DNA from: an uncultured Bacteroides sp.
GTDB taxonomy: Bacteria; Bacteroidota; Bacteroidia; Bacteroidales; Bacteroidaceae
Length of the DNA: 64,000 bases
Assembly: GCA_947074235.1 (NCBI GenBank)
Contig: CAMTOV010000002.1
Coordinates: 21,545-85,544, forward strand
Direction: 5' to 3'
Part shown: piece after piece, positions 19,429 through 27,122 of the stretch
Layout of the letters: every line of letters starts with the position of its first letter
Numbering within the stretch: the first letter of the stretch is position 1
Position numbers and translations under genes: made by a program
Notes under the pieces: generated by a model
What the model saw: the letters and a program-made list of their open reading frames with translations, nothing else
Database searches by the model: none
Told to the model about the DNA's origin: nothing

Positions 19429-20628
19429 TTATTCTCTGTCTGCCTTTAGTCTATCGGCCATAGCGCGTCCTAAGTTAGCACATTGGTCGTATGTTATATC
19501 TTTCATGCCCTGTTTCATCTCTACAGGATCTCCAATCAATTCAAATTTACTCTGTGTAGCAAAGTCGCCCATACGCTTAACGGCTGCTCCTGCCCAAGTA
19601 AATGAGCCGAACAATCCCAAATAGCGTACTTTGATTTCGCGAAGAAGTATTTTAGAAATCAATGACTCAATTTCAGGATATATCTGATTGCTGTAGGTTG
19701 GCGAACCTACTATTAAGCCTTTATATTTAAATATATCGGCAAGAATGTAAGATGGATTGCTCTTGCTTACATTGTGCATTACAATGTTTTTGATGCCTTG
19801 CGCAGAAAGCTCACTTGCTATGGCTTCTGCCATTTGCTCTGTATTGCCATACATGCTACCGTATGCAATCACAACACCCTCTTCGGCTTCGTATTTGCTC
19901 AACTTGTCATAGATACCTACTACTTTGGCAATGTTCTCTTCCCAAATAGGTCCGTGAGTAGAACAAATGGTATTGATGGGTAGCCCACCTAACTTTTGCA
20001 AAGCTCTTTGTACGGGGCTGCCATATTTGCCTACAATGTTAGAGTAGTATCTCACCATCTCATCCCAATACTTATCAGTATTGATGCGACTATCTATGAA
20101 TCCACCATCCAAAGTACCGAAACATCCAAACGCGTCTCCCGAAAATAGGATACCATCGGTTTCATCGAAACTCATCATTGTTTCGGGCCAGTGCACCATT
20201 GGTGTAAGATAAAAGCGAAGTTTATGATGTCCTAATGCTAAGAAGTCGCCATCCTTTACAAGATATTGTTGACCGGTAACACCATAAAAGCCTTCAATCA
20301 TGCCGAAAGTTTGCTTATTGCCTACAATGATAATATCTGGATAATGCTGCTGTATAAGGCGAATAGAACCAGAATGATCGGGCTCCATATGATTGATGAT
20401 AAGATAATTGATTGGGCGATCGCCTATTATCTTTTTAATTTTATGAATATATACTTCAAAAAAGTTTATGTCTACTGTATCAACAAGTGCTATCATATCA
20501 TCATCAATCAAATATGAGTTGTATGATACTCCGTATGGCAATGGCCACATGCCTTCAAAAAGATGCTTATTGCGATCGTTCACTCCAACGTAATGAACCT
20601 TTCCTTTAATTAATGAATTTTGTTCCAT
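19429..20628 (-). CDS. fprA: Flavodiiron protein (FprA/ROO type), O2 or NO reductase
   Basis: This cytoplasmic enzyme of anaerobes reduces oxygen to water, or nitric oxide to N2O, without releasing reactive species. The 399-residue protein has an N-terminal metallo-beta-lactamase-like domain with the diiron motif H-x-E-x-D-H (INHMEPDHSGS) and further ligands in PMVHWPETM and SGDAFG. The C-terminal flavodoxin domain starts at VIAYGSMYGNTEQMAEAIA, the FMN phosphate loop. There is no rubredoxin or flavin-reductase extension, so an external electron donor is needed. A -7 element lies upstream (complement of 20663-20670). This is probably part of oxygen protection in the same cell that carries the hydrogenase. 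Confidence 0.95.
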   Translation of the reverse strand: MEQNSLIKGKVHYVGVNDRNKHLFEGMWPLPYGVSYNSYLIDDDMIALVDTVDINFFEVYIHKIKKIIGDRPINYLIINHMEPDHSGSIRLIQQHYPDIIIVGNKQTFGMIEGFYGVTGQQYLVKDGDFLALGHHKLRFYLTPMVHWPETMMSFDETDGILFSGDAFGCFGTLDGGFIDSRINTDKYWDEMVRYYSNIVGKYGSPVQRALQKLGGLPINTICSTHGPIWEENIAKVVGIYDKLSKYEAEEGVVIAYGSMYGNTEQMAEAIASELSAQGIKNIVMHNVSKSNPSYILADIFKYKGLIVGSPTYSNQIYPEIESLISKILLREIKVRYLGLFGSFTWAGAAVKRMGDFATQSKFELIGDPVEMKQGMKDITYDQCANLGRAMADRLKADRE

Positions 20629-20662
20629 CTTATTAATCGGATTATATTAGTTTTTCGTTTTA

Positions 20663-20670
20663 CAAATATA
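20663..20670 (-). promoter_or_regulatory. -7 element of the flavodiiron gene
   Basis: The complement reads TATATTTG (TAnnTTTG), 35 bases upstream of the fprA ATG. It separates fprA transcription from the radical SAM gene upstream. Confidence 0.5.
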
Positions 20671-20681
20671 TCTTATTTTTC

Positions 20682-21611
20682 TTATATCTTGAGTTTCTTG
20701 CCTTGATAAGCTTCTTTTTCCTTCATTCTTTTTTGAATACGAGCAGTAATTTCAAAGTTTTTGAGTCCCCAGTCGGGTGCAATGAGTAAATTGCGCGGCG
20801 ATTGAGAGATGAATCTTTCTATAACAATGTCCCCACGAAGATGTTCTACATAATCGATGACAAGATTAATGTATTCATCTACCTCGTGAAATAGTTTAAA
20901 ATCTTGCGGCAGCAACTCATACTCATGGGCCATCTTAGTGCCCCGTATTAACTGCAGTTGGTGAATCTTGAGTGTTGCTATAGGCAGTTGAGAAATTAAA
21001 TGTGCTTGTTCTACAATTTCATCATGCTCCTCTCCGGGAAGACCTAGAATGATATGTGCACCTGTAAGAATGCCTCTAGAAGCGGTGCGCTCAATAGCTT
21101 GTTTCGATTCATTAAACGTATGACCACGATTGATTCGCTTTAAAGTGATATCGGATGTACTTTCTACTCCATATTCTACTAATAGAAATGTAGTTTTATT
21201 AAGCTGCTCTAAATAATCTAGAAGTTCATCTGACATACAGTCGGGACGAGTACCTATAACCAACCCTACTACACCGGGCACAGCAAGTGCTTCCTCATAT
21301 TTCTTTTTTAATTCTTCTACCTCTTGATATGTGTTGGTATAAGCTTGGAAATAAGCTAGATATTTCATATCAGGATATTTACGTGCAAAAAACTGTTTTC
21401 CCTCTTCTAATTGTTGAGTGATAGTTTTTTCAGTTTTGCAATAATCTGGATTGAAAGTTTGGTTATTGCAATAAGTACAACCACCTTTTCCTTTTGTTCC
21501 ATCACGATTGGGGCAAGTAAAGCCGGCATTCAAGGATATCTTTTGAACCTTAAACGGGAAGTGCTTTTTTAAGAATTGTGAGAAGTCATTATATAAGAAT
21601 GGTTGTGACAT
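20682..21611 (-). CDS. TIGR01212-type radical SAM protein (YhcC family)
   Basis: The 309-residue protein belongs to the YhcC family, distant relatives of the Elp3 radical SAM domain. The biochemical role is not settled. The N-terminus has the family cysteine set (GFTCPNRDGTKGKGGCTYCNNQ) for the 4Fe-4S cluster. It is followed by YFQAYTNTY, the GTRPDCMSDELLDYL segment and ILGLPGEEHDEIVEQA, all typical of this family. It lacks the HAT domain of Elp3. It is a single gene with its own -7 element at 21635-21642 (complement), and its neighbours give no clue to a substrate. Confidence 0.9.
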   Translation of the reverse strand: MSQPFLYNDFSQFLKKHFPFKVQKISLNAGFTCPNRDGTKGKGGCTYCNNQTFNPDYCKTEKTITQQLEEGKQFFARKYPDMKYLAYFQAYTNTYQEVEELKKKYEEALAVPGVVGLVIGTRPDCMSDELLDYLEQLNKTTFLLVEYGVESTSDITLKRINRGHTFNESKQAIERTASRGILTGAHIILGLPGEEHDEIVEQAHLISQLPIATLKIHQLQLIRGTKMAHEYELLPQDFKLFHEVDEYINLVIDYVEHLRGDIVIERFISQSPRNLLIAPDWGLKNFEITARIQKRMKEKEAYQGKKLKI

Positions 21612-21634
21612 ATTTTAGGTGTTATATTGAAATG

Positions 21635-21642
21635 CAAACTTA
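21635..21642 (-). promoter_or_regulatory. -7 element of the YhcC-type gene
   Basis: The complement reads TAAGTTTG (TAnnTTTG), 24 bases upstream of the ATG at 21611. Confidence 0.45.
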
Positions 21643-21667
21643 ATTAATATAAAGTGCACTACAAAAA

Positions 21668-22309
21668 TCAATGTGTTATTAATTCTGTAAGATTGGTCAT
21701 AATAGAATCATGTGGATACTTTTGTAATTCTTGCTTGCCAGTCATGCCATGTAAGACACCTGCAAACTTAACTTCTGCTCGTTGTGCTGCTTCTGCATCT
21801 ACTGTGCTGTCACCAATGTATAGCACCTTTGCTTTATCTACCTTTAATTGCTCTATTGCTCGCAATAAACCTTCGGGCGATGGCTTATGTTCGGATACAT
21901 CCTCTCCGCCAATTACAATATCAAAGAAATCTTGGGAAAAGTAATTACTTAAAAAATCGTTGATGCGATAGCGATATTTAGTAGAGATAATACCGAGTTT
22001 GGCTCCTTGTTGTTTAAGTGATTGTAATACTTGAATAGATTCTGGGTAAAAATGGGTGTTGATGTTCATGTATTGATTGGCCTCATTCTCATACTCTTTT
22101 TTTAATTTGAACAAGGAATTTATATCTGTTATTCCTGTCAATATCGAGAAAGAAGCTTCCAATGTCTTGCCAATGGTACGTTTTATATCTTCATCACTGC
22201 TGTTTTTATAGCCATGTCTATTAAGCACAGTCCTAAAGCACATAACGATTCCTTTAGAAGAATCAGCAAGCGTGTAATCAAAATCGAATAGGTAAGTAGT
22301 ATAATTCAT
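21668..22309 (-). CDS. HAD-superfamily phosphatase, phosphoglycolate-phosphatase-like
   Basis: The 213-residue HAD hydrolase has a helical cap of the Gph/PpaX type. Motif I is DFDYTLADSS, where the first Asp is the nucleophile and the second the acid/base. Motif II is the ISTK threonine region, motif III the lysine in EHKPSPEGL, and motif IV GDSTVDAEAA with metal-binding aspartates. Likely substrates are small phosphoesters such as phosphoglycolate or sugar phosphates, but the specific one cannot be read from the sequence. It has its own -7 element, overlapping the terminator region of the oncoming decarboxylase operon. Confidence 0.85.
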   Translation of the reverse strand: MNYTTYLFDFDYTLADSSKGIVMCFRTVLNRHGYKNSSDEDIKRTIGKTLEASFSILTGITDINSLFKLKKEYENEANQYMNINTHFYPESIQVLQSLKQQGAKLGIISTKYRYRINDFLSNYFSQDFFDIVIGGEDVSEHKPSPEGLLRAIEQLKVDKAKVLYIGDSTVDAEAAQRAEVKFAGVLHGMTGKQELQKYPHDSIMTNLTELITH

Positions 22310-22325
22310 TTATCACTAGTTTGTA

Positions 22326-22333
22326 CAAAGGTA
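22326..22333 (-). promoter_or_regulatory. -7 element of the HAD gene
   Basis: The complement reads TACCTTTG (TAnnTTTG), 17 bases upstream of the HAD ATG. The site lies immediately beyond the T run of the decarboxylase-operon terminator. Confidence 0.45.
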
Positions 22334-22334
22334 T

Positions 22335-22368
22335 AAAAAAAGTGCCTTTCCATTTCTGAAAAGGCACT
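22335..22368 (-). terminator. Terminator of the methylmalonyl-CoA decarboxylase operon
   Basis: On the minus strand AGTGCCTTT pairs with AAAGGCACT around a short loop and is followed by TTTTTTTATACC. It stands 24 bases after the last gene of the operon and abuts the promoter of the HAD gene. Confidence 0.85.
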
Positions 22369-22391
22369 CAATATCGAATGATTACGATTGA

Positions 22392-23552
22392 TTATAGTAA
22401 GAATCCAAGTAGGATACCGGCAGCTACAGCCGAACCGATTACACCTGCTACGTTTGGACCCATAGCGTGCATCAATAAATAGTTGGTTGGGTCATATTCC
22501 AAACCTACTACTTGCGAGATACGCGCTGAATCGGGCACAGCAGATACACCTGCATTACCAATAAGTGGGTTAATCTTGTTGTCCTTTCTCAAGAATAAAT
22601 TGAAGAGCTTAACAAACAATACACCCGATGTTGTAGCAATTACAAATGAGAATGCACCCAATGCAAAGATCTTCAATGAATCAGCAGTCAAGAACTCTGA
22701 TGCTTGAGTAGATGCACCTACAGTTACACCCAATAGGATAGTGATTGTATCGATAAGCGGACCGCGAGCAGTTTCTGCTAAACGACGTGTTACGCCACTT
22801 TCTTTCAATAGATTTCCAAAGAATAGCATACCTAATAGAGGCAAACCAGATGGCACCAAGAAAGTTGTAAGCAACATACCAACGATTGGGAAGATTACTT
22901 TTTCGGTATGAGATACAACACGAGGAGGTTTCATGCGAATAAGACGCTCCTTGTTTGTGGTAAGAGCACGCATGATAGGAGGCTGGATTACCGGTACGAG
23001 TGCCATATAAGAATAGGCCGATACGGCAATAGCTCCCATTAGGTTAGGTGCGAGCTTGGAAGATAAGAAGATGGCCGTAGGACCGTCTGCACCACCAATG
23101 ATACCAATAGCACCCGCTTGCATTGGATTAAAACCAATAGCCAAAGCAATCATATATGCACCAAAGATACCGAATTGAGCAGCTGCACCAATCAACATTA
23201 ACTTAGGATTAGATATCAATGCCGAGAAATCGGTCATTGCACCAATCCCCAGGAATATCAGTGGTGGATACCATCCGGAACTTACCCCGGAATACAAGAT
23301 ATTTAATACAGAACCCTCTTCATAAATACCAATCTTCAATCCGGCATCCATATTGAAAGGAATATTACCAATCAAAATACCAAATCCGATTGGGATAAGC
23401 AACATTGGCTCAAACTCATAAGCTATGGCCAAATAGATGAAAACTAAGCCGATTACTATCATGGCAAGGTGTTGCCAAGTAGCATTACAGAAACCTGTAT
23501 ATGTCCAGAAATCAGCTAAGTTATTTCCTAAAAAGCTTGCAAAATCTCCCAT
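22392..23552 (-). CDS. Na+-translocating decarboxylase beta subunit (MmdB/OadB)
   Basis: This membrane subunit decarboxylates carboxybiotin and pumps Na+ outward. The 386-residue protein is almost entirely hydrophobic helices. It has the family hallmarks GGADGPTAIFLSSKLAP (including the Na+-site aspartate region) and MALVPVIQPPIMRALT, plus a C-terminal HAMGPNVAGVIGSAVAAG. The ORF track uses a TTG at 23561 that would overlap the preceding gene. ATG 23552 (MGDFASFLG) leaves a one-base gap after the biotin-carrier stop and is a better start. With the adjacent carboxyltransferase and epimerase genes it forms methylmalonyl-CoA decarboxylase, the step that yields propionyl-CoA, rather than oxaloacetate decarboxylase. 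Confidence 0.93.
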   Translation of the reverse strand: MGDFASFLGNNLADFWTYTGFCNATWQHLAMIVIGLVFIYLAIAYEFEPMLLIPIGFGILIGNIPFNMDAGLKIGIYEEGSVLNILYSGVSSGWYPPLIFLGIGAMTDFSALISNPKLMLIGAAAQFGIFGAYMIALAIGFNPMQAGAIGIIGGADGPTAIFLSSKLAPNLMGAIAVSAYSYMALVPVIQPPIMRALTTNKERLIRMKPPRVVSHTEKVIFPIVGMLLTTFLVPSGLPLLGMLFFGNLLKESGVTRRLAETARGPLIDTITILLGVTVGASTQASEFLTADSLKIFALGAFSFVIATTSGVLFVKLFNLFLRKDNKINPLIGNAGVSAVPDSARISQVVGLEYDPTNYLLMHAMGPNVAGVIGSAVAAGILLGFLL

Positions 23553-23553
23553 A

Positions 23554-23982
23554 TTATTCAATGATTACAAGGTCAGTACCTTCAAGAACAGATTCACCTT
23601 TGCTAACTGGGATAGCTGTAACTTTGCCGTCTTTGTCTGCGTTGATGTTGTTTTCCATTTTCATTGCTTCGAGAATGATAATAGTCTGTCCTTTTTTTAC
23701 AGTGTCTCCAACATTTACTTTGATATCTAAGATTACACCTGGTAGTGGTGATTTAACTCCAGATTTACCAGAACTAGCAGCAGTTGGTTTAACTACAGGT
23801 GCGGCAGCAGGTGCAGCAGCTGGACGAACCACAGGGCGTGCAACTGGAGCCGCCTTAGGAGCCTTTTCCATTTCTACTTTATATGAAGTACCATTTACTT
23901 CAACATGAGCCATGTTATCTTCAATATCTCCTACGGTTACTTTGTATAAGTTACCGTTTATTTTATATTTATATTCTTTCAT
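23554..23982 (-). CDS. Biotin carrier subunit of methylmalonyl-CoA decarboxylase
   Basis: This is the biotinyl protein that carries CO2 from the carboxyltransferase to the membrane pump. The 142-residue protein has an N-terminal domain (KEYKYKINGNLYKVTVG), a flexible Ala/Pro linker of about 30 residues (PKAAPVARPVVRPAAAPAAAP) and a C-terminal biotinyl domain. The lysine in EAMKMENN is the biotin attachment site. Domain order and linker match the gamma/MmdC subunits. It lies in the middle of the five-gene operon, 24 bases after oadG. Confidence 0.94.
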   Translation of the reverse strand: MKEYKYKINGNLYKVTVGDIEDNMAHVEVNGTSYKVEMEKAPKAAPVARPVVRPAAAPAAAPVVKPTAASSGKSGVKSPLPGVILDIKVNVGDTVKKGQTIIILEAMKMENNINADKDGKVTAIPVSKGESVLEGTDLVIIE

Positions 23983-24006
23983 TGTTATACGATTTTATTG
24001 AGTCAA

Positions 24007-24936
24007 TTACTTTTTAGGAGTTTCGCGCAATGTATAAATCTTAGAACTCCAAGGTGAGTAAGTACGTTTCACACGATTGATGGTAAGAACAGTATCTTCC
24101 ATATCGTGAACGTCGTTTTGCATTTCATGCATTGCCATTGCAATAGCTGCAAATACTTCACCTGGTGCTTCGCCCAATTTTTTATCTTTTGCTTCTTGCA
24201 TATCTGTGATGCCTTTAGCTCTCATCGCGTTGCGCTTGCTAAGTGATACAGCTGCTTTGCCAATAAGTTTGAAGATGATGAAAAGTAATAATAATCCGGC
24301 AAATACAACACACATGGCAGAAATTGCCATACCTACACCTGCTTTGTCTTTCTCTTCAAAATTCTCCATCTTAGCATTGCTATCGATGGTCAAGTTGTTT
24401 GTATTGGGAGTTACATACTTATGATCACTACCATCCTTAATTTGCCATTCATCTGCTGCATCGCTAACACGAGCGTAAGATTGATCAGCATTTAATAATC
24501 CTGCAGGAATGGTAACTTGATCTAATAGCTTTTTACCAGCATCAAATAATCCAATCCAATTGGAAGTTTCAGGATTTAAGATGAAATTAGTATGAAATGT
24601 ACCACGGCGAGGCTCTCCATCAGCCCAGAATAAAGCATGCTGACGTGGCTTGATAGAGGTTAAAACGTCACCTTTAGGGATAAAATAGGTAACAGTATCT
24701 CCCGGTTGACTACTTACACGTATAAGGTGGGCTGAAAGATCAGCGCTACCAAATGATTTATTGAATATCTCAATCCAAGCACTGTTTACTCCATAGTCGT
24801 CCTGCATGTTACTTTCGTTCTCAAGAAGGACTTCATTGATTAACAGCTTATTGTTTGATCTTTGCTCTTGGCAAGAAGAACAAAACATCAGCAATAATAG
24901 TAAAGATGAGAATATTCCAAATTTTGTTTTATTCAT
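24007..24936 (-). CDS. OadG-like subunit with N-terminal lamin-tail domain
   Basis: This 309-residue protein joins two parts. After a lipoprotein-like signal (LLLLMFCSSC), residues of about 28-165 form a lamin-tail-like domain (LLINEVLLENES, SAWIEIFNKS). Next comes one membrane span (ISAMCVVFAGLLLLFIIFKLIG) and an OadG-like cytoplasmic tail. OadG/MmdD subunits normally are under 100 residues and tether the carboxyltransferase to the membrane, so the long N-terminal extension, predicted outside the cytoplasm, is an addition. The ORF track starts at a TTG (24942); ATG 24936 is preferred. Its place between mmdA and the biotin carrier supports the assignment. The role of the outer domain is unknown. 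Confidence 0.85.
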   Translation of the reverse strand: MNKTKFGIFSSLLLLLMFCSSCQEQRSNNKLLINEVLLENESNMQDDYGVNSAWIEIFNKSFGSADLSAHLIRVSSQPGDTVTYFIPKGDVLTSIKPRQHALFWADGEPRRGTFHTNFILNPETSNWIGLFDAGKKLLDQVTIPAGLLNADQSYARVSDAADEWQIKDGSDHKYVTPNTNNLTIDSNAKMENFEEKDKAGVGMAISAMCVVFAGLLLLFIIFKLIGKAAVSLSKRNAMRAKGITDMQEAKDKKLGEAPGEVFAAIAMAMHEMQNDVHDMEDTVLTINRVKRTYSPWSSKIYTLRETPKK

Positions 24937-24969
24937 AATCAATTCTGTTTTTATTATAAATAAGCTTTA

Positions 24970-26523
24970 TTACAATGGAATATTACCATGCTTCTTAGCT
25001 GGATTAGTTAGTTTTTTAGTTTGCAATTGTTGCAATGCGCGAATAATACGGAAACGTGTGTTACGTGGTTCGATTACATCATCGATATAGCCATATTTAG
25101 CAGCATTATAAGGATTAGCAAACAGTTTATTATATTCTGCTTCTTTTTCGGCAAGGAATGCAGCAGGATCTGCTTGATCTTTTGCCTCTCTTGCATAAAG
25201 TACCTCTACTGCACCTGCTCCACCCATTACAGCAATTTCGGCTGTAGGCCATGCGTAGTTCATATCACCGCGAAGTTGTTTACAACTCATTACGATGTGA
25301 GAACCACCATATGATTTACGAAGAGTAACAGTTACTTTAGGTACAGTTGCCTCACCGTATGCATAAAGCAATTTAGCACCGTGTAAGATTACACCATTGT
25401 ACTCTTGACCTGTACCAGGAAGGAATCCAGGAACATCAACCAAAGATACAATAGGTATATTGAATGCATCGCAGAAGCGAACAAAACGACCTGCTTTACG
25501 AGATGCATTGCTGTCAAGTACACCTGCTAGGTATTTAGGTTGATTTGCTACGATACCTACAGATTGACCATTGAAGCGAGCAAAGCCAATAATGATATTT
25601 TTAGAATAATCTTTTTGAACTTCTAAGAATTCTCCATTATCCACAATACTTCCAATCACTTCATACATATCGTATGGTTTATTAGGGCTATCAGGAATAA
25701 TTTCATTTAATGAATCTTCCAAACGATCGATAGGGTCAGTACAATCAACGTATGGAGCCTCTTCTAAGTTGTTTTGAGGAATATAGCTCAATAACTTGCG
25801 TAGCAATGCTAAACCTTCTTCTTCAGTTTGAGCTGTAAAGTGAGTAACACCCGATTTTGTAGAGTGTACACTAGCACCACCAAGTTGTTCTTGAGTAACG
25901 TCTTCGCCAGTTACAGTTTTCACCACTTTAGGACCAGTAAGGAACATATAAGATGTACCTTCCATCATCAGAGTGAAGTCTGTTAAGGCTGGAGAGTAAA
26001 CAGCACCACCGGCACAAGGACCAAAGATACCAGAGATTTGAGGAATCACACCCGAAGCAAGAATGTTGCGTTGGAAAATTTCAGCATAACCTGCCAAAGC
26101 ATTAATACCTTCTTGGATACGTGCACCACCCGAGTCATTGATTCCAATCACTGGAGCACCCATTTTCATTGCTTGATCCATGATTTTGCAAATCTTCAAT
26201 GACATAGTTTCTGATAATGAACCTGCCGAAACTGTGAAGTCTTGTGCAAAGATGTAGATTAGTCTACCTTCGATAGTACCACATCCCGTTACTACACCAT
26301 CACCAGGATAGTGCTTTTTCTCCATGCCGAAGTTGGTACATCTGTGTTCCACAAACATATCCATTTCTTCGAAGCTGCCTTCGTCAAGAAGCATAGCGAT
26401 ACGTTCGCGTGCAGTGTATTTACCTTTTTCGTGTTGCTTAGCAATCGCTTTTTCACCACCTCCGATACGTGCAGCTGCACGACGTTCGATAAGCTCTTTA
26501 ATTTTGTCAAGCTGGTTACTCAT
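24970..26523 (-). CDS. mmdA: Methylmalonyl-CoA decarboxylase alpha subunit (acyl-CoA carboxyltransferase)
   Basis: This subunit transfers the carboxyl group of (S)-methylmalonyl-CoA to biotin, leaving propionyl-CoA. The 517-residue protein has the two crotonase-like halves of the PccB/MmdA family. The first oxyanion region is [20 protein letters not shown] with [16 protein letters not shown]. The second is [24 protein letters not shown] with [13 protein letters not shown] biotin-dependent carboxylase of the same family would need a biotin carboxylase gene, absent here. The Na+-pump subunits next door instead point to decarboxylation. It is preceded by the epimerase gene with an 88-base gap and followed by oadG. 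Confidence 0.93.
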   Translation of the reverse strand: MSNQLDKIKELIERRAAARIGGGEKAIAKQHEKGKYTARERIAMLLDEGSFEEMDMFVEHRCTNFGMEKKHYPGDGVVTGCGTIEGRLIYIFAQDFTVSAGSLSETMSLKICKIMDQAMKMGAPVIGINDSGGARIQEGINALAGYAEIFQRNILASGVIPQISGIFGPCAGGAVYSPALTDFTLMMEGTSYMFLTGPKVVKTVTGEDVTQEQLGGASVHSTKSGVTHFTAQTEEEGLALLRKLLSYIPQNNLEEAPYVDCTDPIDRLEDSLNEIIPDSPNKPYDMYEVIGSIVDNGEFLEVQKDYSKNIIIGFARFNGQSVGIVANQPKYLAGVLDSNASRKAGRFVRFCDAFNIPIVSLVDVPGFLPGTGQEYNGVILHGAKLLYAYGEATVPKVTVTLRKSYGGSHIVMSCKQLRGDMNYAWPTAEIAVMGGAGAVEVLYAREAKDQADPAAFLAEKEAEYNKLFANPYNAAKYGYIDDVIEPRNTRFRIIRALQQLQTKKLTNPAKKHGNIPL

Positions 26524-26611
26524 GATTCTTTATATATTAAAATGGTTATAAACTTTATTGATTTTTTTGAATTGAAAATAGCTTAAATCTAGTTTCAATG
26601 ATTGGATAAGA

Positions 26612-27016
26612 TTAGCACTCGCAAAGTTCTGTAAGTACTCCTTGTGTTGATTTGGGATGAAGAAAAGCAATATTCAATCCTTCTGCACCTTTGCGTGGTG
26701 CTTTATCGATAATCTGAATGCCTTTTTCCTCGCATTCGGCTAAGGCATTAGCTACACCGTCTTCCACTGCAAATGCAATGTGGTGCACACCCATTCCTTT
26801 TTTCTCGATAAATTTGGCGATAGTACTTTCAGGAGAAGTTGGTTCTAATAATTCAATTTTTGTATCACCAACTTTTAAAAAAGCAGTTCTAACTTTTTGA
26901 TCTTCTACTGTTTCAATGTTATAGCATTTAAGACCTAAAACATTCTCGTAGTAGGGGAGGGCCTCTTCAATGCTTTTTACAGCAATGCCCAAATGTTCAA
27001 TGTGTGAAATCTTCAT
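26612..27016 (-). CDS. mce: Methylmalonyl-CoA epimerase
   Basis: The epimerase interconverts (R)- and (S)-methylmalonyl-CoA, linking the mutase product to the decarboxylase. The 134-residue glyoxalase-fold protein has two beta-alpha-beta-beta-beta modules. Metal ligands are visible in HIEHLGIAVKS (His), IELLEPTSPES (Glu), GMGVHHIAFAVED (His) and the C-terminal ELCEC (Glu). It is the first gene of the propionate operon, with an imperfect hairpin in its upstream region (27046-27076). Length matches the family exactly. Confidence 0.95.
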   Translation of the reverse strand: MKISHIEHLGIAVKSIEEALPYYENVLGLKCYNIETVEDQKVRTAFLKVGDTKIELLEPTSPESTIAKFIEKKGMGVHHIAFAVEDGVANALAECEEKGIQIIDKAPRKGAEGLNIAFLHPKSTQGVLTELCEC

Positions 27017-27045
27017 AATAATATTTCCTTATTTTGGCATTAAAT

Positions 27046-27076
27046 TTTGTCTTTGGTTTGTATAAACCAGGACAAA
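27046..27076. other. Hairpin between the TonB receptor and the mce operon
   Basis: TTTGTC-TT-TGGTTT pairs with AAACCA-G-GACAAA around a GTAT loop, giving two 6-bp stems with a small internal loop. It may be the terminator of the TonB-receptor gene or a structure in the mce leader; its trailing T run is poor. Confidence 0.45.
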
Positions 27077-27122
27077 GAAAATCAATTCCTTGTTAATAAA
27101 GAAATATTTCTGCATTTAAATT

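Noticed and set aside
23553-23561. Apparent overlap between the OadB-like gene and the biotin-carrier gene
   Set aside because: The overlap depends on a TTG start. From ATG 23552 the genes are separated by one base.
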